From: Immersiella caudata
Lineage: Eukaryota > Ascomycota > Sordariomycetes > Sordariales > Lasiosphaeriaceae
Direction: 5' to 3'
Assembly (NCBI GenBank): GCA_030512335.1
Contig: JAULSU010000006.1
Span: 682,001-746,000 of the forward strand
Length of the DNA: 64,000 nucleotides
The stretch's first letter is position 1. Each line of letters starts with the position of its first letter. This document shows positions 1-11,591 of this stretch, piece after piece. Made by a program: the position numbers and the translations under genes. Below the pieces are notes generated by a model. It worked only from the letters and a program-made list of their open reading frames with translations. It was not told the origin of the DNA and made no database searches.

Positions 1-91
1 TTCCGCTATGCACATCCGTCTAAATCCCATTTTGTGGTATCCCATGCCAGATGAACCTGCCGACGCTTCCCAAACCCAGATAGTCCTACCC

Positions 92-704
92 TTACTCGTC
101 ATCCTCCTCAGCCTCGTCGTTGACGACGTTGAAGAACTTAAGCTCGTACACGCCCTTAGAGGTCGAGACGACGCGGAGCCAGTCACGGAGCTGCATCTTC
201 TTGAGGAACTTCTTGGTCCTGCGCAAGCCATGTTAGCCTTGGTTCTACCCCGCGCTCAGACTCGGTATCCGTACAGATACTTGAGGTAGCGGCCAGAGAG
301 GTCGTTGTGGGCAACGATCTCGATCTTGCCATCGGAGGTCTGGGAGATCTTGATGCTGTCGCCAAGGTTGCCGACGCGGCCCTCAACCTTGATCTTCTCG
401 TTGAGGAACTTCTCGAAGGCGGAGACGTCGAAGATCTTGTCGCTCGCGGGCTGCGAGGCGTTGATGACGAACTGCGGCGCATTGGTCAGGCTTTCGCTCC
501 CAGGATCATGGAGAATGGAGGGCTTACCTTCTTGGTAACCTTGGGGCCCTTGGACTTCTTCTGTAATTCCCAAATGACTTTAGCCTACTGCTTCACGCCA
601 TGATGCCCCGAGATCTCAGGCCAACCAAGCGGTTGACGACTGAGGGGACACTGGGCCAACAGCAAAGCATTGCCAGGTGTTCAACGTACTGCGACGGGAG
701 CCAT
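92..704 (-). CDS. rpl22: 60S ribosomal protein L22 (eL22)
   Basis: Structural protein of the large cytosolic ribosomal subunit. The model is four exons, 704-690, 560-528, 471-275 and 218-92, giving 123 residues. It starts MAPVAKKSKG, runs through the conserved FVINASQPASDKIFDVSAF block and the LSGRYLKYLTKKFLKKMQ block, and ends in the acidic tail usual for eL22. All three introns have GT..AG ends and every junction keeps frame. The first exon encodes only five residues, so an ORF finder misses it; the start was chosen because it is the only ATG that splices in frame to the conserved lysine-rich segment. Length and sequence match fungal eL22 closely. The downstream BTB gene lies on the same strand. 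Confidence 0.95.
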
Positions 705-1193
705 TGCTGCTACTATCTCGGATCGAAAATCTGAGGGATTGAGATTGTGAAGCGGGTGATGGGTAAGGACGCAAAGAGGTGATTATCCTGCGCCTGCTGA
801 TCGATGTCCGGTCGAGAGAAAAGTTCGGTCGTTTGCGCGGTGAGGGGAATTGTCAAAATGTGTGCCCTGAATTTTCGAAGTAGGGCTCGGTTGATTGGGG
901 AAAAGCGGGTCCAGGGTCAAGGCTTGGCGGCAGGCTGCCAACGACAATCGAATTCGGCGTGGATGGAGACTGGCTTCCTGTCACCAATCATCAAGGACCA
1001 AAACCCTCTCTCTGTTGTCACCCAGCCTCGCCAGCACATTATGAAGAATAACCCTTGATTCAAAGCGTTCCAAAAATGCAATGGGTATCAATTGCCTACT
1101 CGCTGAACTTCCGTATCCTCATCGTTCCTGGCTCTAATGCCCTGGACCCCGCTATGCCCTGTCTCCTGAGGTTCCCCAACGCTATCTGAAGAA
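705..1193. other. intergenic, rpl22 promoter side
   Basis: Upstream region of rpl22, which reads leftward, and downstream region of the BTB gene. No ORF here has recognisable homology. A promoter for rpl22 must lie here, but no decisive element was identified. Confidence 0.5.
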
Positions 1194-2241
1194 CTAAATC
1201 CTCCGCCGTCGCGGTCGAGCATCTCGAGACGAGAGCTGCAACCGCATACCGGTCTTGCGAGTGAATATGAGCAAGCATGAGATCCTCCGGAACTTCTCGT
1301 ACTCTATGGCGTGCAAAACGGGTTTCAACCCGATCGGGTAGCGGTCGCTATGGGGGCAAGGTTGGTAGAGATACCGGCTTGCAAATTCGCACTCCATGAC
1401 TATCGCTGAGACTGTTTCTGGATTGATCAGTCTCAGAACCGACAGTATGCCGTTGACGGCATCGTCGGTCTCCGGTAGTGGCGTTCTCATCTCTTCGCGG
1501 GCTTCGAAAAATCGACGGACCAGTCCCCAGAGATCGACACCCAGTAGTCTCTCGACATCTGCGCGTGCTTCGGCTCTCAATTCGTCCAAGAAGACTGCAA
1601 CAATAGAGTCAGCATTCTCTCACCAGAGCAGATCCACATCAACACCTACCGAAAACTGGGGCCGGAACGATGCGGGTCAAGACATCCGCAACGAACATGT
1701 TGTATGGCCCTGTGTGCCCGAATATGAGGTCCTGTGACCAACGCACAACGCTCGCAAGATGGTGAAGCATGTACGCCGCAGCCAAATGGAACCCCATCTC
1801 CAAACAGTTGAAGCGGCTGCTCAGCTGGGGATTCAGCCACACGTTCATGGCCTTGCGGATAGGCTCACGGCCCATCAGATCAAATTTCTTGACGTGCATG
1901 GCCATGAGGAAAACCTCTGTCGGCGCCATCTCCTCGTCGCCGACTTCATAAATTTTGTGGAGAATGCAGCAGAGTGTCCACATCACCTCGGGATCGTCTT
2001 CCTCTAGCTGGATCTCTTTTGTGGCGCTTCCAGAATGGGTTTCTCTTGCTGGGTCGTTGAGCAGGGCCTTCAGTATGTCCGACGAGGCCATCAAGGTGTG
2101 CGAGTCCACTCTCATCCGCGCCTTCTCCCGCCCGACGATGAGAAGTAGGTCACCATTTGGGGATATCTCTTCGTCCGTGAGCTCGGCGCGATGACGGGTC
2201 CGTCTGTGATGTCTCGCTGCGTTTTTCGCTGCGCGCGGCAT
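1194..2241 (-). CDS. BTB/POZ domain protein
   Basis: Two exons, 2241-1650 and 1594-1194, joined in frame across a 55-bp intron, giving 330 residues. The N-terminus is basic (MPRAAKNAARHHRRTRHRAE). It is followed by a BTB fold of the fungal type from about residue 28: a GDLLLIVG strand, then VDSHTLMASSDILKALL, the usual signature for the part buried in a BTB dimer, and an EDDPEVMWTLCCILH segment. BTB proteins of this kind generally act as dimerisation or ubiquitin-ligase adaptor modules; the partner here is unknown. The C-terminal 25 residues are arginine-rich and look unlike the rest. A second frame (1278-1096) is equally open there, so the 3' end could be misassigned by a splice or a frameshift. 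Confidence 0.7.
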
Positions 2242-2583
2242 CTTTGTCTGGCGACTATTGTCGATATCCTAGTAAAGAGTTTCGGAGGGTGCAAAGATAA
2301 TTGTGAGGGGCCGCAGCGAGATAGAACGTTGTTTCCGGTATCTCGAAGGCCACTTGCCCTCAGTTGAAGTTTTTGTTGAGGCCATCGTTGGACGGAAAGC
2401 AACCCAACACAATATTATTGTTTTGGCCCGCGTCACGAGGAATTACCGATTCTGAAAAATCTTCATCCTGAGGCAGGAGCTTGAAGACTTACCAAAAGAT
2501 TCCCATGTTGGCTAAAGCCTAGTTTCCATATTGCGTCGCTTGAGAGATCACGGTAAAAACATTGCCATGGTGTTGGAGTCAAG

Positions 2584-2595
2584 AACCCTAACCCT
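2584..2595. promoter_or_regulatory. telobox-like motif (two TTAGGG units)
   Basis: AACCCTAACCCT, an exact two-unit telomere-repeat sequence about 340 bp upstream of the BTB start codon. Short teloboxes are known promoter elements bound by Myb-type factors in fungi and plants; function here is inferred. Confidence 0.35.
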
Positions 2596-3855
2596 CAACT
2601 ACGAACCACTCAACTAAGGTATCGTGAGACACCTTACCAACACTCTTGCCATTGTGTGCATCCACGGCGCTGCCACCTTGGCCTCTGCACGTGTACTCGA
2701 GTATAACTTGTTTTCGGGCTCACCGAAATAGCGTTTCAAGTTCCAAGAATAATCGACTCTAAGCAGATCCGACCACAGCCGAGCCAAGACCAGCAACTAA
2801 GTGGCTGCGCCACAGCCGCGACGCCCCTCCGTGGCTTGCCCACAATGTGATGTCATGCTTCAGCAGCCATTGCCGATGACCGATGGTGGGGCAATATACG
2901 TCACATTCAACGCTCCAGACTAGAGCTGCAAAGACGACAAGATGGAGCCGCGCAAGTGTAATGGGCAGTGTGGCGCGCTTGTGTGCTTGGCTTAGCAGGC
3001 TTCTCGGACTCTTCTGTCGTTGTATGGTGATGTTATCGATTCGAGAGTTCCACCGTCCAGCCATCTTTTCGTACGCCCAGAAGTCGACATGCGGAGCTGC
3101 AAAAGTACAGCGAACCACGGCATCCGCATGCGTCCACAGAACCATGCGCAAGCAGAAGTGGCTGATTGTCACCAGCGAGCCTGCATTGAGGCCGAGGCAA
3201 CCCATGGGCCCATGGACTGCAAAACGGCTTTGGATTGGACCGCGCCTATCGTTGCTCCGTCAGCCCAACCTCCTTGCCGTTCCTTCCTGTAAGCTAAAAT
3301 TTCAGCACTGCGAGGTTCCGCTAGTTCCGGCAGCCGCTCGATCGCAGGATCCGGCGACCTGGGTTGGCGCAGAAATCCGCCGGTGAGATCCCGCAAATCG
3401 AACGGGCCTCGATGGATCATCAGCCGTTGTTGTCGACACCCTCTCATCAAGCCGTGAGAAACCTTACCCAGCGCGACATGACGGGCCTCCAGCGATTGTG
3501 GTTCCAAGGCACACGCCACGCAAACAGCCGACTCAGGTCGCCTGAGCCCCGTAAAAGTGGGGCATGAGCGCTGCACCAGCAGGGTTATTGGCCCGTCCGT
3601 CACCACCCTGGATCGGCAGGGAAGGTCAGGCTCGCCGGATTCGATGATTGTATGACGCACGTCCAAGGTCCCCCGACCCCAATCGCCTTGCTGGCGCTGG
3701 GTCGCCCAAGACCGACCACGAGTTCAGCACCAAGAATTGGAGAGGAATTTCTGCAGGTCTGCAGTGCGGCATTCTATCCAGCAAGTACCCGTCAGTCAGG
3801 CAATCCCATCCTTGGCACAAGCGCCTCGCCCGTTGCCGTTCCCGTACCAGTCCGA

Positions 3856-3865
3856 CATATTTAAT
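3856..3865 (+). promoter_or_regulatory. TATA-like element of pmp3
   Basis: CATATTTAAT about 150 bp upstream of the pmp3 ATG, followed by a pyrimidine-rich stretch suited to transcription initiation. Position and sequence fit a core promoter; no transcript data were available. Confidence 0.4.
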
Positions 3866-4010
3866 CCACCCAGCCCCGCCGCCTGCCTGGTTTCACTGTC
3901 TCTACTCAACGAACCATCACATACATCATCCTTGTCCGATAAATCGAGACACACATTCCACACCACTTCCAGACTTCCCGTCATACAAACAAGACATCAC
4001 CACCGTCACA

Positions 4011-4304
4011 ATGGCTTTCACCGCTAGGTAAGACGCCCTCACTCACCCCGCTCACCGCAGGCCTCCGGCTAACCCAAGCTCCTCTCACAGCGACATCTGC
4101 AAGATCATCTTCGCCGTGATCCTCCCTCCCCTCGGTGTATTCCTCGAGAAGGGCTGCGGCGCTGATCTATGCATCAACATCCTCCTCACGATCCTCGGTG
4201 TAAGCTCCCCTGAACTTCCCCTCACCGCACCAATTGACACTAACAACCGCGCTCAGTACATTCCCGGCATCATCCACGCTCTGTACATCATCCTCAAGTA
4301 CTAG
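4011..4304 (+). CDS. pmp3: plasma membrane proteolipid 3 (Pmp3/UPF0057)
   Basis: Tiny two-helix plasma membrane protein that affects membrane potential and cation/salt tolerance in yeast. Exons 4011-4027, 4091-4199 and 4257-4304 join to 57 residues. The start MAFTASDICK is followed by the family signature ILPPLGVFLEKGC and a second membrane helix ending in IPGIIHALYIILKY. Length is exactly that of the family. Both introns are about 60 bp with consensus ends. The first exon holds only five full codons. The gene is convergent with the GTPase gene to its right. Members of this family are often stress-induced; a TATA-like element upstream is compatible with that but is not proof. Confidence 0.95.
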
Positions 4305-5372
4305 ACGCGCCAGCGCCGCCGCTTTTGCATTTTTGCGCCCGAGTTAGAGCGAGAGTGAAGCACGCACGCACGCACGCACGCGCGACCGGCTGGACCCAAC
4401 GACGACAAAAACTCATCTTCGCCAACCGTCAAGCTTCGTTATCATAACGTCCCGCGGCAACCCGATGCGAGGGATCCGAAGAGGAGCGCATGCGCAGTAA
4501 TGATCTTTTCTTGAGGGTTATGGGGTCGTTCATGATCATGTCTCTATGAGCCTTTGATTTTGCTACTACTACTTTTCTTTTCTTACGTCACGGCCTCAAT
4601 CGGATGGTTGGCTTGGGCCGGTTGGCCTATGCAGTGTCTGGGAAGGAAGAGGGGAGATACTCCTTCCGCGCTCATAGACGAGCATAATATGATGATACCC
4701 AACGTCTTGATGAAGAATTGGTCCAAATTTGTCCTCCCATGTGATTGATTGCTTGATGAGAGTTTGTTGACTTGGCGCAGAGTAGTGGCTGTTGAGCTAC
4801 GAATTAGTTGCTGTGTTAGCGTGGCGGGTGAGGTAGGTACGTATTTGAGACATCAGGGGCGAGGCTGGCGACGTAGGTGTGGTGAGGCAAGCCAACCAGG
4901 TGGCAAGATACATCATCGGAACGGTTAGCCTTGCCCTGGGTCTCTCAAGCCACCACGATAATGTTACGAACAATTGGGCGCAGCAATGGGCGCATCTCAA
5001 TTGGGATTTCCTTGCTTCCTGGGGCAACCATTCAGCATATCTACGCACTACTTACGCGTCCAAAACAGAGAACGACTGGGCGCAGCCACCTCTTGGATCA
5101 CGACCTCAGTCCTACGCAATGTCGAGGTACCACGATGTTCGGGTCGCGACCGCTGGCATGCCGGAAGATGCTCCCCTGTCAAACTCAGCTATTTTAAGTG
5201 GCTCCACGTCGTACTTTCGCAACGCTGTCTCAGGGCCTTTCGGCAGTGGAACAGACTCTAACGTCCGGAGAGTAGGTAGCCGCGTGGTAACCGTGTAAGT
5301 CGACACGGGATGTCGGGCCGGTTCCGGTTCTGCCCTCAGAGGCTGGGAGAGATTTTGGCGAGAGCCTGATCT
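4305..5372. other. convergent intergenic 1.1 kb
   Basis: 3' regions of pmp3 and the GTPase gene. It contains a (CACG)n microsatellite at about 4361-4382 just after pmp3. No gene recognised; ORFs here are short and overlapping. Confidence 0.5.
4361..4382. repeat. (CACG)n microsatellite
   Basis: About five tandem CACG units in the probable pmp3 3' UTR. Simple repeat, no function implied. Confidence 0.8.
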
Positions 5373-6907
5373 TCATGCGCGCCCTATCTTGAAAGATAAT
5401 ATCTGAGCGCCGTTAGTGAGATGAGTGGTGGGTGAAGTGAACTGGATAAGGACTCACGTCGTTCTTCCCGACAGAAACGATCTGGTCTTCTGCTACACGA
5501 GTGCTGCCTACTCCTTCGATATACGCGATCGGGGCATCACCCATGACCTTCTTGCCGACATCGGCTACCGTTGACCCCTTTTTGACAAGCACGCAGTCCC
5601 GGAAGACAGCCTTGGAATCGCTTGCGCCGGAGCTAAAGGTGGTTGTGTTCCGGACAGGGAAGACTGGAGTGAGGCCGAGGATCTCTGCCGCCTTTGATAA
5701 CACCTGGTTTACGCCTGTTGATCCAAACCGGTAGAGCACCATGTCCTTGAGGTTCTCTATCCTGTTGCGGTTCTTCTCATCTAGCTCCTTGAGCCCGCCA
5801 CCTTCGGGGTCGCCGTCAGCTATTAGATCTTCCCTCGTGTCGACGAATTCGCTGCCCTCGGAGTAGTGGATGTAGCCTTGCTTGGCGAGTTTCCTCAGGA
5901 AGATCTCGGAGACGGCAGAGCATAGCACGATGGTGTTGGGGTCTTGCATTTTTGCGATCTTGGCAATGTTCTTGTCTGCGTCGGGGTGGTCGATTTTGTT
6001 GAGGGCGATGACGGTGGGGAACTTCTCATCCGTGAAAGCGTTTACCACCTTGTCGATTGTCCCATCTGTGTGAATTAGTATGCGCGCCGGTGTGAGGGCC
6101 AGGGGAAAGGGGTTCGTACCGCTCCATTCCTCTAACGGTTCCTTGAGTCCTAGCCGGTCTAACGTCCTGGCCACAACGGCAGAGGTACTCCCGTAGCCGC
6201 TGAACTGGTTCTGCAACGTCTCAACCGCGGTGGCTTTGACCGCGATGTGCCTTCGCTTGATAGAGCCCCATTTGTCCATCAGATTGCCGCGAATCCACGC
6301 GACGATCTCGGATCGGAGCCATGCGATGTCGGCGGAGGGGTCGTAACCGCGAGTGTTCTTCCCCTCGGCATCAGTCGTGCCAGACACATCAACCACGTGT
6401 ATCAAGGCATCGGCGTGCCGCAGGTCGTCGAGGAACTTGTTTCCTAGCCCTTTGCCCTCGTGCGCTCCAGGCACTAACCCGGCAACGTCGAGAAGCTCGA
6501 TCGGTACACTCCGTCGCCCGTTGACACAAGACCCGTAGTTCGGTTTGCATCTCTCTTGGAGCCCAAATCGTGCGCAAGCGCAGTCTATTTGCAGGTAGCC
6601 GATTGCGCGCTGGGGGTCGATGGTTGTGAAGCTATGCGCCGAAACGGTTAGCTACATCGTTATGGAGAGCCGGAGACAGAGGGATTCAGAGCATACGGGA
6701 AGTTTCCTGCGCGCGGGAGAGCCGTATCAGCAACGGGTTCGGAGGCCCCAGGCCGGTTTTCCCATCTCGTTCTGGTGTCGCTCGCTGAAAGGAGGGGTGG
6801 AGGGGTTACCCACCGACTTTGGAGGTGGCATCCGTCAGCGAATTGAGTGTGCTGGACTTGCCGGCGCTCGGCTTGCCGACCAAGCCGATTAATGGATCGC
6901 GAGGCAT
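5373..6907 (-). CDS. Obg/YchF-like GTPase, YGR210C family
   Basis: Predicted cytosolic P-loop GTPase with a C-terminal TGS domain, orthologous in layout to yeast YGR210C; family members are thought to act on ribosomes or translation, but their exact role is unsettled. Exons 6907-6814, 6706-6697, 6631-5458 and 5402-5373 give 435 residues. G1 is GLVGKPSAGKSS, the G3 region is DVAGLVPGAHEGKGLGNKF, and G4 is NKID in VIALNKIDHP. The last exon adds ILSFKIGRA, matching the family's C-terminus. The second exon is only 10 nt; it is needed to supply the NFP of the conserved NFPFTTIDP switch segment. The start MPRDPLIGLVGKP is the conserved family start. The gene is divergent from the SET gene, 408 bp apart. 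Confidence 0.9.
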
Positions 6908-7315
6908 ATCGGAGCTGTAGCGTCTAGGTGTGGGCGTATTGACACCGAGGATAGGAATTCGGAACCAACGGTTGACCTGGTGTTCCAAGTGTGCGCCCTT
7001 CCAGCAGAGTAAAATCTGCCCCGCCTGATAAGCCACGATAAGACGAGGGGCAACACCGCAAAGAAGGGAGATGATGTCTTATTCTAGGGAGCCGACTATA
7101 GTTTCAATTAAGAATTCTCTTATAGAGAGCCTCTTCTATGTCCATCTACCTTGTTGTCACCCGTCAAGCGCTTTATATGCTGTGAAAGCTGGATTTCTAT
7201 CTCAGGGTTAGGGTTATGTATGTATCAAGGCTCCTGGTCTTTATCCACCACGGGGACTGTCACGCCACGCCTCAACACCAGCATCTCTCACCCATTCCAA
7301 ACAAACAACTTGACC
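6908..7315. promoter_or_regulatory. divergent promoter region
   Basis: 408 bp between the divergently transcribed GTPase and SET-domain genes; it must contain both promoters. It holds a two-unit telomere-like motif at 7204-7215 and AT-rich sequence near 7075-7130. Confidence 0.5.
7204..7215. promoter_or_regulatory. telobox-like motif (two TTAGGG units)
   Basis: AGGGTTAGGGTT about 100 bp upstream of the SET gene start and about 300 bp upstream of the GTPase start. Same two-unit motif as at 2584 and 14786. Confidence 0.35.
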
Positions 7316-8906
7316 ATGCCTCCACCAGAACTTCTAATTGCAGACCTCCCAATATGGGCTCGACTCAACGATATCAGATTTGGCGACTTTGAGGTCAAAA
7401 ACTCCGCAGGAAAGGGGCACGGCGTCGTGTGCCGCAAAGCACTGACCACCATTGAACAACCCCTCGACGAGTCCTCCGCCCTCACCGTACCGCATGGTTT
7501 GGTTCTCAACGTCAGGGCAGTTGAGGAGTACGCCAAAGAGGATAGGAACTTCAAACAGCTCCTCGATGCTGTGGGACATCGCGTAAATGGCCCTCCAACC
7601 TTGCTACCCTGCCATGTCTCCGGTTATGGTGCAGGGAGCTGACTGTGATGCAGTCCCCAAGAGCAGATATTTTGCTGTTCCTTCTTGTACAGACGGCATT
7701 GGCTTCTAGGACAGGCCATTACTCGGCCGGTCTCTCGAATCCATGGATGGAATATATTCAGTTCCTGCCGAGGTCCGTTTCGGTGCCCAGCATGTGGACC
7801 GAGGATGAGAGGCTCCTCCTGCGAGGGACGTCTCTCGAGACGGCTGTAAACGCCAAAATGTTAGCCCTCGTTCGCGAGTTTGACCATGTGCAAAGCTCGT
7901 CGGAAGACATCCCATGTTGGTACGAACTGCTCTGGCAAGCTGGAGCGGTGTCGCTCCGAGACTGGATACGACTCGACGGCCTCCATCGATCTCGCTGCCT
8001 GGAGCTTCCGAAATCTGGAGAGTCAATGGTGCCGTGCATCGACATGGTCAATCATGCTCAGAACCCCACGGCTTACTATGACGAAAACTCGAAGAATGAA
8101 GTCACTCTCTTACTCAGACCCGGCATTACTGTCTCAGAAGGCCAGGAGGTGACGATCAGCTACGGCAAAGCCAAATCGGCAGCTGAGATGCTGTTCAGCT
8201 ACGGCTTCATCGATAAAGACTCAACTGCCGAGACCCTGGTCCTTCCTCTGGAGCCGCTCGAGGACGATCCACTGGGTAGGGCGAAACTGGTCGCTTTTGG
8301 AGAGGCTCCCAAACTGCACGTGGGGCGAGTGGGCGGTTCGGTTGTCTGGCAGAGCCCGTTTGTGCATCTGATGTGCATCAATGAGGAAGACGGCCTAGAC
8401 TTCCGCGTCCTGCAAGATACGCAGGGTGTTAGGCAACTACGGGTATTTTGGCAAGATGGAGATGTCACAGATCGGACGACGGAGTTCGAGTCTCTGGTCC
8501 AGAACCATGCGCTCGGAGCCGTATTCAGACTACGCGCTGTCACGGTCGTGCAGGAACGTCTGCAATCCCAACTCGAATTAGCACGATCATACGAGTCAGA
8601 GAAGGATCTTGGCGACGTGCGCCCTGAATGCCTGGAGGCTGCAAGGACGCTGCATCAAATAGAAGCCGGTATCTTGGAGGGTGGCATCGAGACTCTGGAG
8701 AAAGAGGTGAGTGATCAATTAGGGGTGCGCAAGATGTGGTGGGATGTATCGATTGGGGTTTGGCGTACGCAGCTAACAAGGGTCTCATGCAGAAAACCTT
8801 GCTGCTGAGCGACGAAAACGTGGTGGCTTATCTCGGATCGATGGAGACTGCCGAATCGGATCTAGTAGGCGAGGAGGCGTCCAGTGAAGTTGATGACTTC
8901 AGCTGA
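7316..8906 (+). CDS. SET-domain protein lysine methyltransferase (Rkm/Set10-like)
   Basis: Predicted S-adenosylmethionine-dependent lysine methyltransferase of the Rubisco-methyltransferase-like SET class, whose yeast members (Rkm1-4) modify ribosomal proteins; the substrate here is unknown. Exons 7316-7582, 7654-8706 and 8793-8906 give 477 residues. The N-terminal SET part contains NSAGKGHGVVCRKAL. The catalytic half has PCIDMVNHAQNP (about residue 215) and GQEVTISYGK (about 255), which in this class build the cofactor and lysine pockets. A C-terminal helical region of about 200 residues corresponds to the substrate-binding lobe. Both introns are phase 0 with consensus ends. The start MPPPELL is the first ATG after a pyrimidine-rich leader. 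Confidence 0.85.
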
Positions 8907-10477
8907 GTTTTCAGTCCTGCATCCGACATGAATCAGTCAGTTGCAGTCAGCCAGTGATCACTCTTCAGAAACTTCGATCTTTCTCGCGCGTGATGCAGTT
9001 GAGAAGAGTTGAGTTGATTAAGTCAGCATATCCGTTCCAAACGAACGCCTCGGGTTCTGTGTTGAGTGTGCCGTGACAAATAACGCTTCTGAAAATGAGT
9101 TGACTGAGTTTGCTTTCTGGATGCAGACCGTTTCAGTTGGATCGGATCTCATCATGAAATCGATGGACCAAAGAAGATCAGCTGCGGACCACGATGAGCG
9201 AACGAATCGTCAAGGGCTGTTGTTTCTGACAATCAAGGCTCCGTTTCGCTCTTGGAGGGGTTAATTAAGGAGCGGGAGTGGTAGCGATGCTCGTCAGCGC
9301 TCAGACTCTCTATCACGGCGATGTGTTTCGATTCGTTCATTTTCTGGAATAGTCATGGAACTTATTTCCAAGGATGTCCAACATTGGTACTCCGCGTCCC
9401 GTGTGCCACACCAAATGGATTGCCACGAGGCGTCTGCAGCCGCCACACTACGGGTCATCTCGAGATCACTGTGGCATTTTTGCCGGAAAGTGGGAGCGAT
9501 CTCAAAGGCCGCAGGCTGCGCTGGCCACCAAAGTGCGGGGAAGGGGTGAAGTCGTTGGGGTTGAGTGAGCCGATGAGCGATTGAGCGGCGTTCAGTTTCC
9601 TAAACCGACGCGCGGCAGAGCTCCTCGGTTCTCAAGGACGAGAGCCTTTGTCCGATATCCTTGTCTCTGTTTCGTACGGTGGGGCGGTGTAGTGTGTGAT
9701 GGAGGAGCGTTGGCCGCAGCTGTCGCAGCACTTGTTCGACCGCCAAGTTGCGGGAAACCTGGATCCCTCTTTGCCTGGTTGCAACGCTGATCGCCCCTAT
9801 CCTTGGGTAGTCATGGTTTCAACACGATAACAAAGGCATCCGTCAGCAGCTTGTCGGTGAATGGGGTGTCAAAAGCCCCAAGAGGCTCTCGGGCTCATAT
9901 CCCGAGGGGCATGGATTGCCCATATCTGAAGCCATTTAACGAGCAAGCCACGTTAATATCGACCGCAAGCGAAACGACAGAAGGAACACGGCGCGATAGC
10001 CAACTTTTTGGCTGCTCACTAGCGTACCAACAAAACCAACTGGTTCATAAAGGCCAGCCCCGACCAGACACACAAGTCATCGTGTCATCGGCCAAGCATC
10101 CGCGACAGTCGAGCTGCTCGCAACAGGGGCGAGCAGTGAGCGTTTCCATTATAGGGCTTGGGCTATATAGCCACAGTACCGCACGATGACTGGGGCGTCA
10201 CGAGGGTCGAACAGTTTTGGGGTCAGTAGTAGACCCAAGACCGACTTGGCGAACTCACATTTTTAGGAGGGTTCTACGGACCGAAGTGCTCCTATTTTGG
10301 CAGATTTCCTCGTCGCTTCGCTCATTCCTAGCGGCGCGAGCAAATGAAGGATATTGACATTGCTGGTTCATGCCTTCTTGCTGTGCGACTTCTCGAAATT
10401 TGATGTCATTTGTTCAATTCGAACGCCACGCCACTGAGGTCTGTTGCTTACCATACAGGAAACCCGCATCCAACCAC

Positions 10478-10510
10478 GAGGTCACCACGAGGTCACCACG
10501 AGGTCACCAC
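10478..10510. repeat. 11-bp direct repeat, three copies
   Basis: GAGGTCACCAC repeated three times head to tail, then a partial fourth copy. It lies about 1.1 kb upstream of facB. It could be slippage or clustered protein binding; no support for either. Confidence 0.8.
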
Positions 10511-11558
10511 GAGGGCTTGGCTGATTGCCACCAACCACGGCTGTTGCATGAGTCCTCTCGCGATGGCGTCGGCCCAGCTTCGCTGCGCGGTAGCCGTTCA
10601 ATGTCGACCAGGGCTAGTTCGGTGCCGCGAACGGAGGTCACGACGGGATCCCCCGGATCGGACGCGGATGTGGGATGGGCTTCATCTGACAGGCTCGCGG
10701 TGCGTCCAGGATGGCATCACCTCGCCGGTCCATTATCGACGCCCTGCAGCCAGGACGTTGAGATGGTGCCATTCCCATCGCTCTCAGTGGCTCAGCATTC
10801 GCATACTAGTCGCGATTCGCTCGTCGGTCGGGGAATGGCTTGGAGTGCTCGGCTTTGTGGAGTGGGATGAGAGAAGAGCGGAGCCGTGTGGGATACGCAA
10901 GGGGCTGCCGTTTTGTGACCGTCAAATCAAGTTAACTGAATCCCCTGTTCACCCCAGATTCTCGCTCGCAATTAGCGTCGGGGGGCCGCTGAGCCCCAAC
11001 ACCCACCAATCGCCGACGTCCCCAGACCCTGCACAACGTCGCGACGGGGACTCTGGCTTGCCGTTTCCGGTTTTTCTCCGCAAAATCCGTTCTGGGCGCT
11101 GGGGTGTGGGCCTGCCGTTAGTGAGTGTGACGCCGCGAAAGACCCGAACCCAGGACGCACTTTCCTCTTTTTCCCTCAACCGTCTCCCGCCCACCTTGCC
11201 GAGAGGTTATAACCAAGCGCCCCGCCTTCACAAGCCCTCCGATTTGCCGCACCTCCCTCTTTCTATTGTTTGGAGGAATCATCGTCACCAATTGCCCAAG
11301 TTGCTTCGATTTGTGCTCATTTTCGACTTGTGTCCATGGTAGACACCCGTGTTCGACGTTCGAGCGCTGGTGAGGCTCCTGAGGCGCATTCAGCCATCCG
11401 TTACTCGTTAGGCCGTTAGACCCTGCAGCAGGCCCGTGGCCCAAGAGAATCGCAACCACACCACAACTCAATTCGGTATCGGCTTGGAACGACCCGTCGC
11501 GTGCCGCTGATACGCGCCCACCGGTCATCCCTCGAGGAGTCACTTTGTTGGAATTTGA

Positions 11559-11573
11559 ATGGAATCCTGTTGA
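11559..11573 (+). promoter_or_regulatory. upstream ORF in facB leader
   Basis: ATG GAA TCC TGT TGA encodes a four-residue peptide (MESC) ending 18 nt before the facB start. A longer 27-codon uORF may begin at 11336 if transcription starts that far up. Whether either lies in the mRNA is not known. Confidence 0.35.
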
Positions 11574-11591
11574 TCCGAACCAACCGCCAAA

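Larger units (their letters stand above)
2242..4010. other. intergenic 1.8 kb
   Basis: Divergent spacer between the BTB gene and pmp3. Open frames of 60-165 codons occur on both strands but overlap one another and show no family signature. A two-unit telomere-like motif lies at 2584-2595 and a TATA-like element for pmp3 at 3856-3865. Confidence 0.5.
8907..11591. other. intergenic 2.7 kb, facB upstream region
   Basis: Long spacer with no recognisable coding sequence. A 310-codon frame (10410-11342) overlaps others and has no family signature. It contains an 11-bp tandem repeat at 10478-10510 and, near its right end, small upstream ORFs in the probable facB leader. Much of it is likely facB promoter and leader. 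Confidence 0.45.

Noticed and set aside
2759..3205. 148-codon minus-strand frame between the BTB gene and pmp3
   Set aside because: Competing open frames on both strands, no signal, no splice logic and no recognised similarity.
10478..10510. Possible CRISPR-like or satellite array
   Set aside because: Three contiguous 11-bp copies with no spacers in a eukaryotic genome; a simple tandem duplication.
10410..11342. 310-codon open frame on the + strand in the facB upstream region
   Set aside because: No domain signature, overlaps other open frames of similar length, includes a tandem 11-bp repeat, and the composition looks like promoter/leader DNA.
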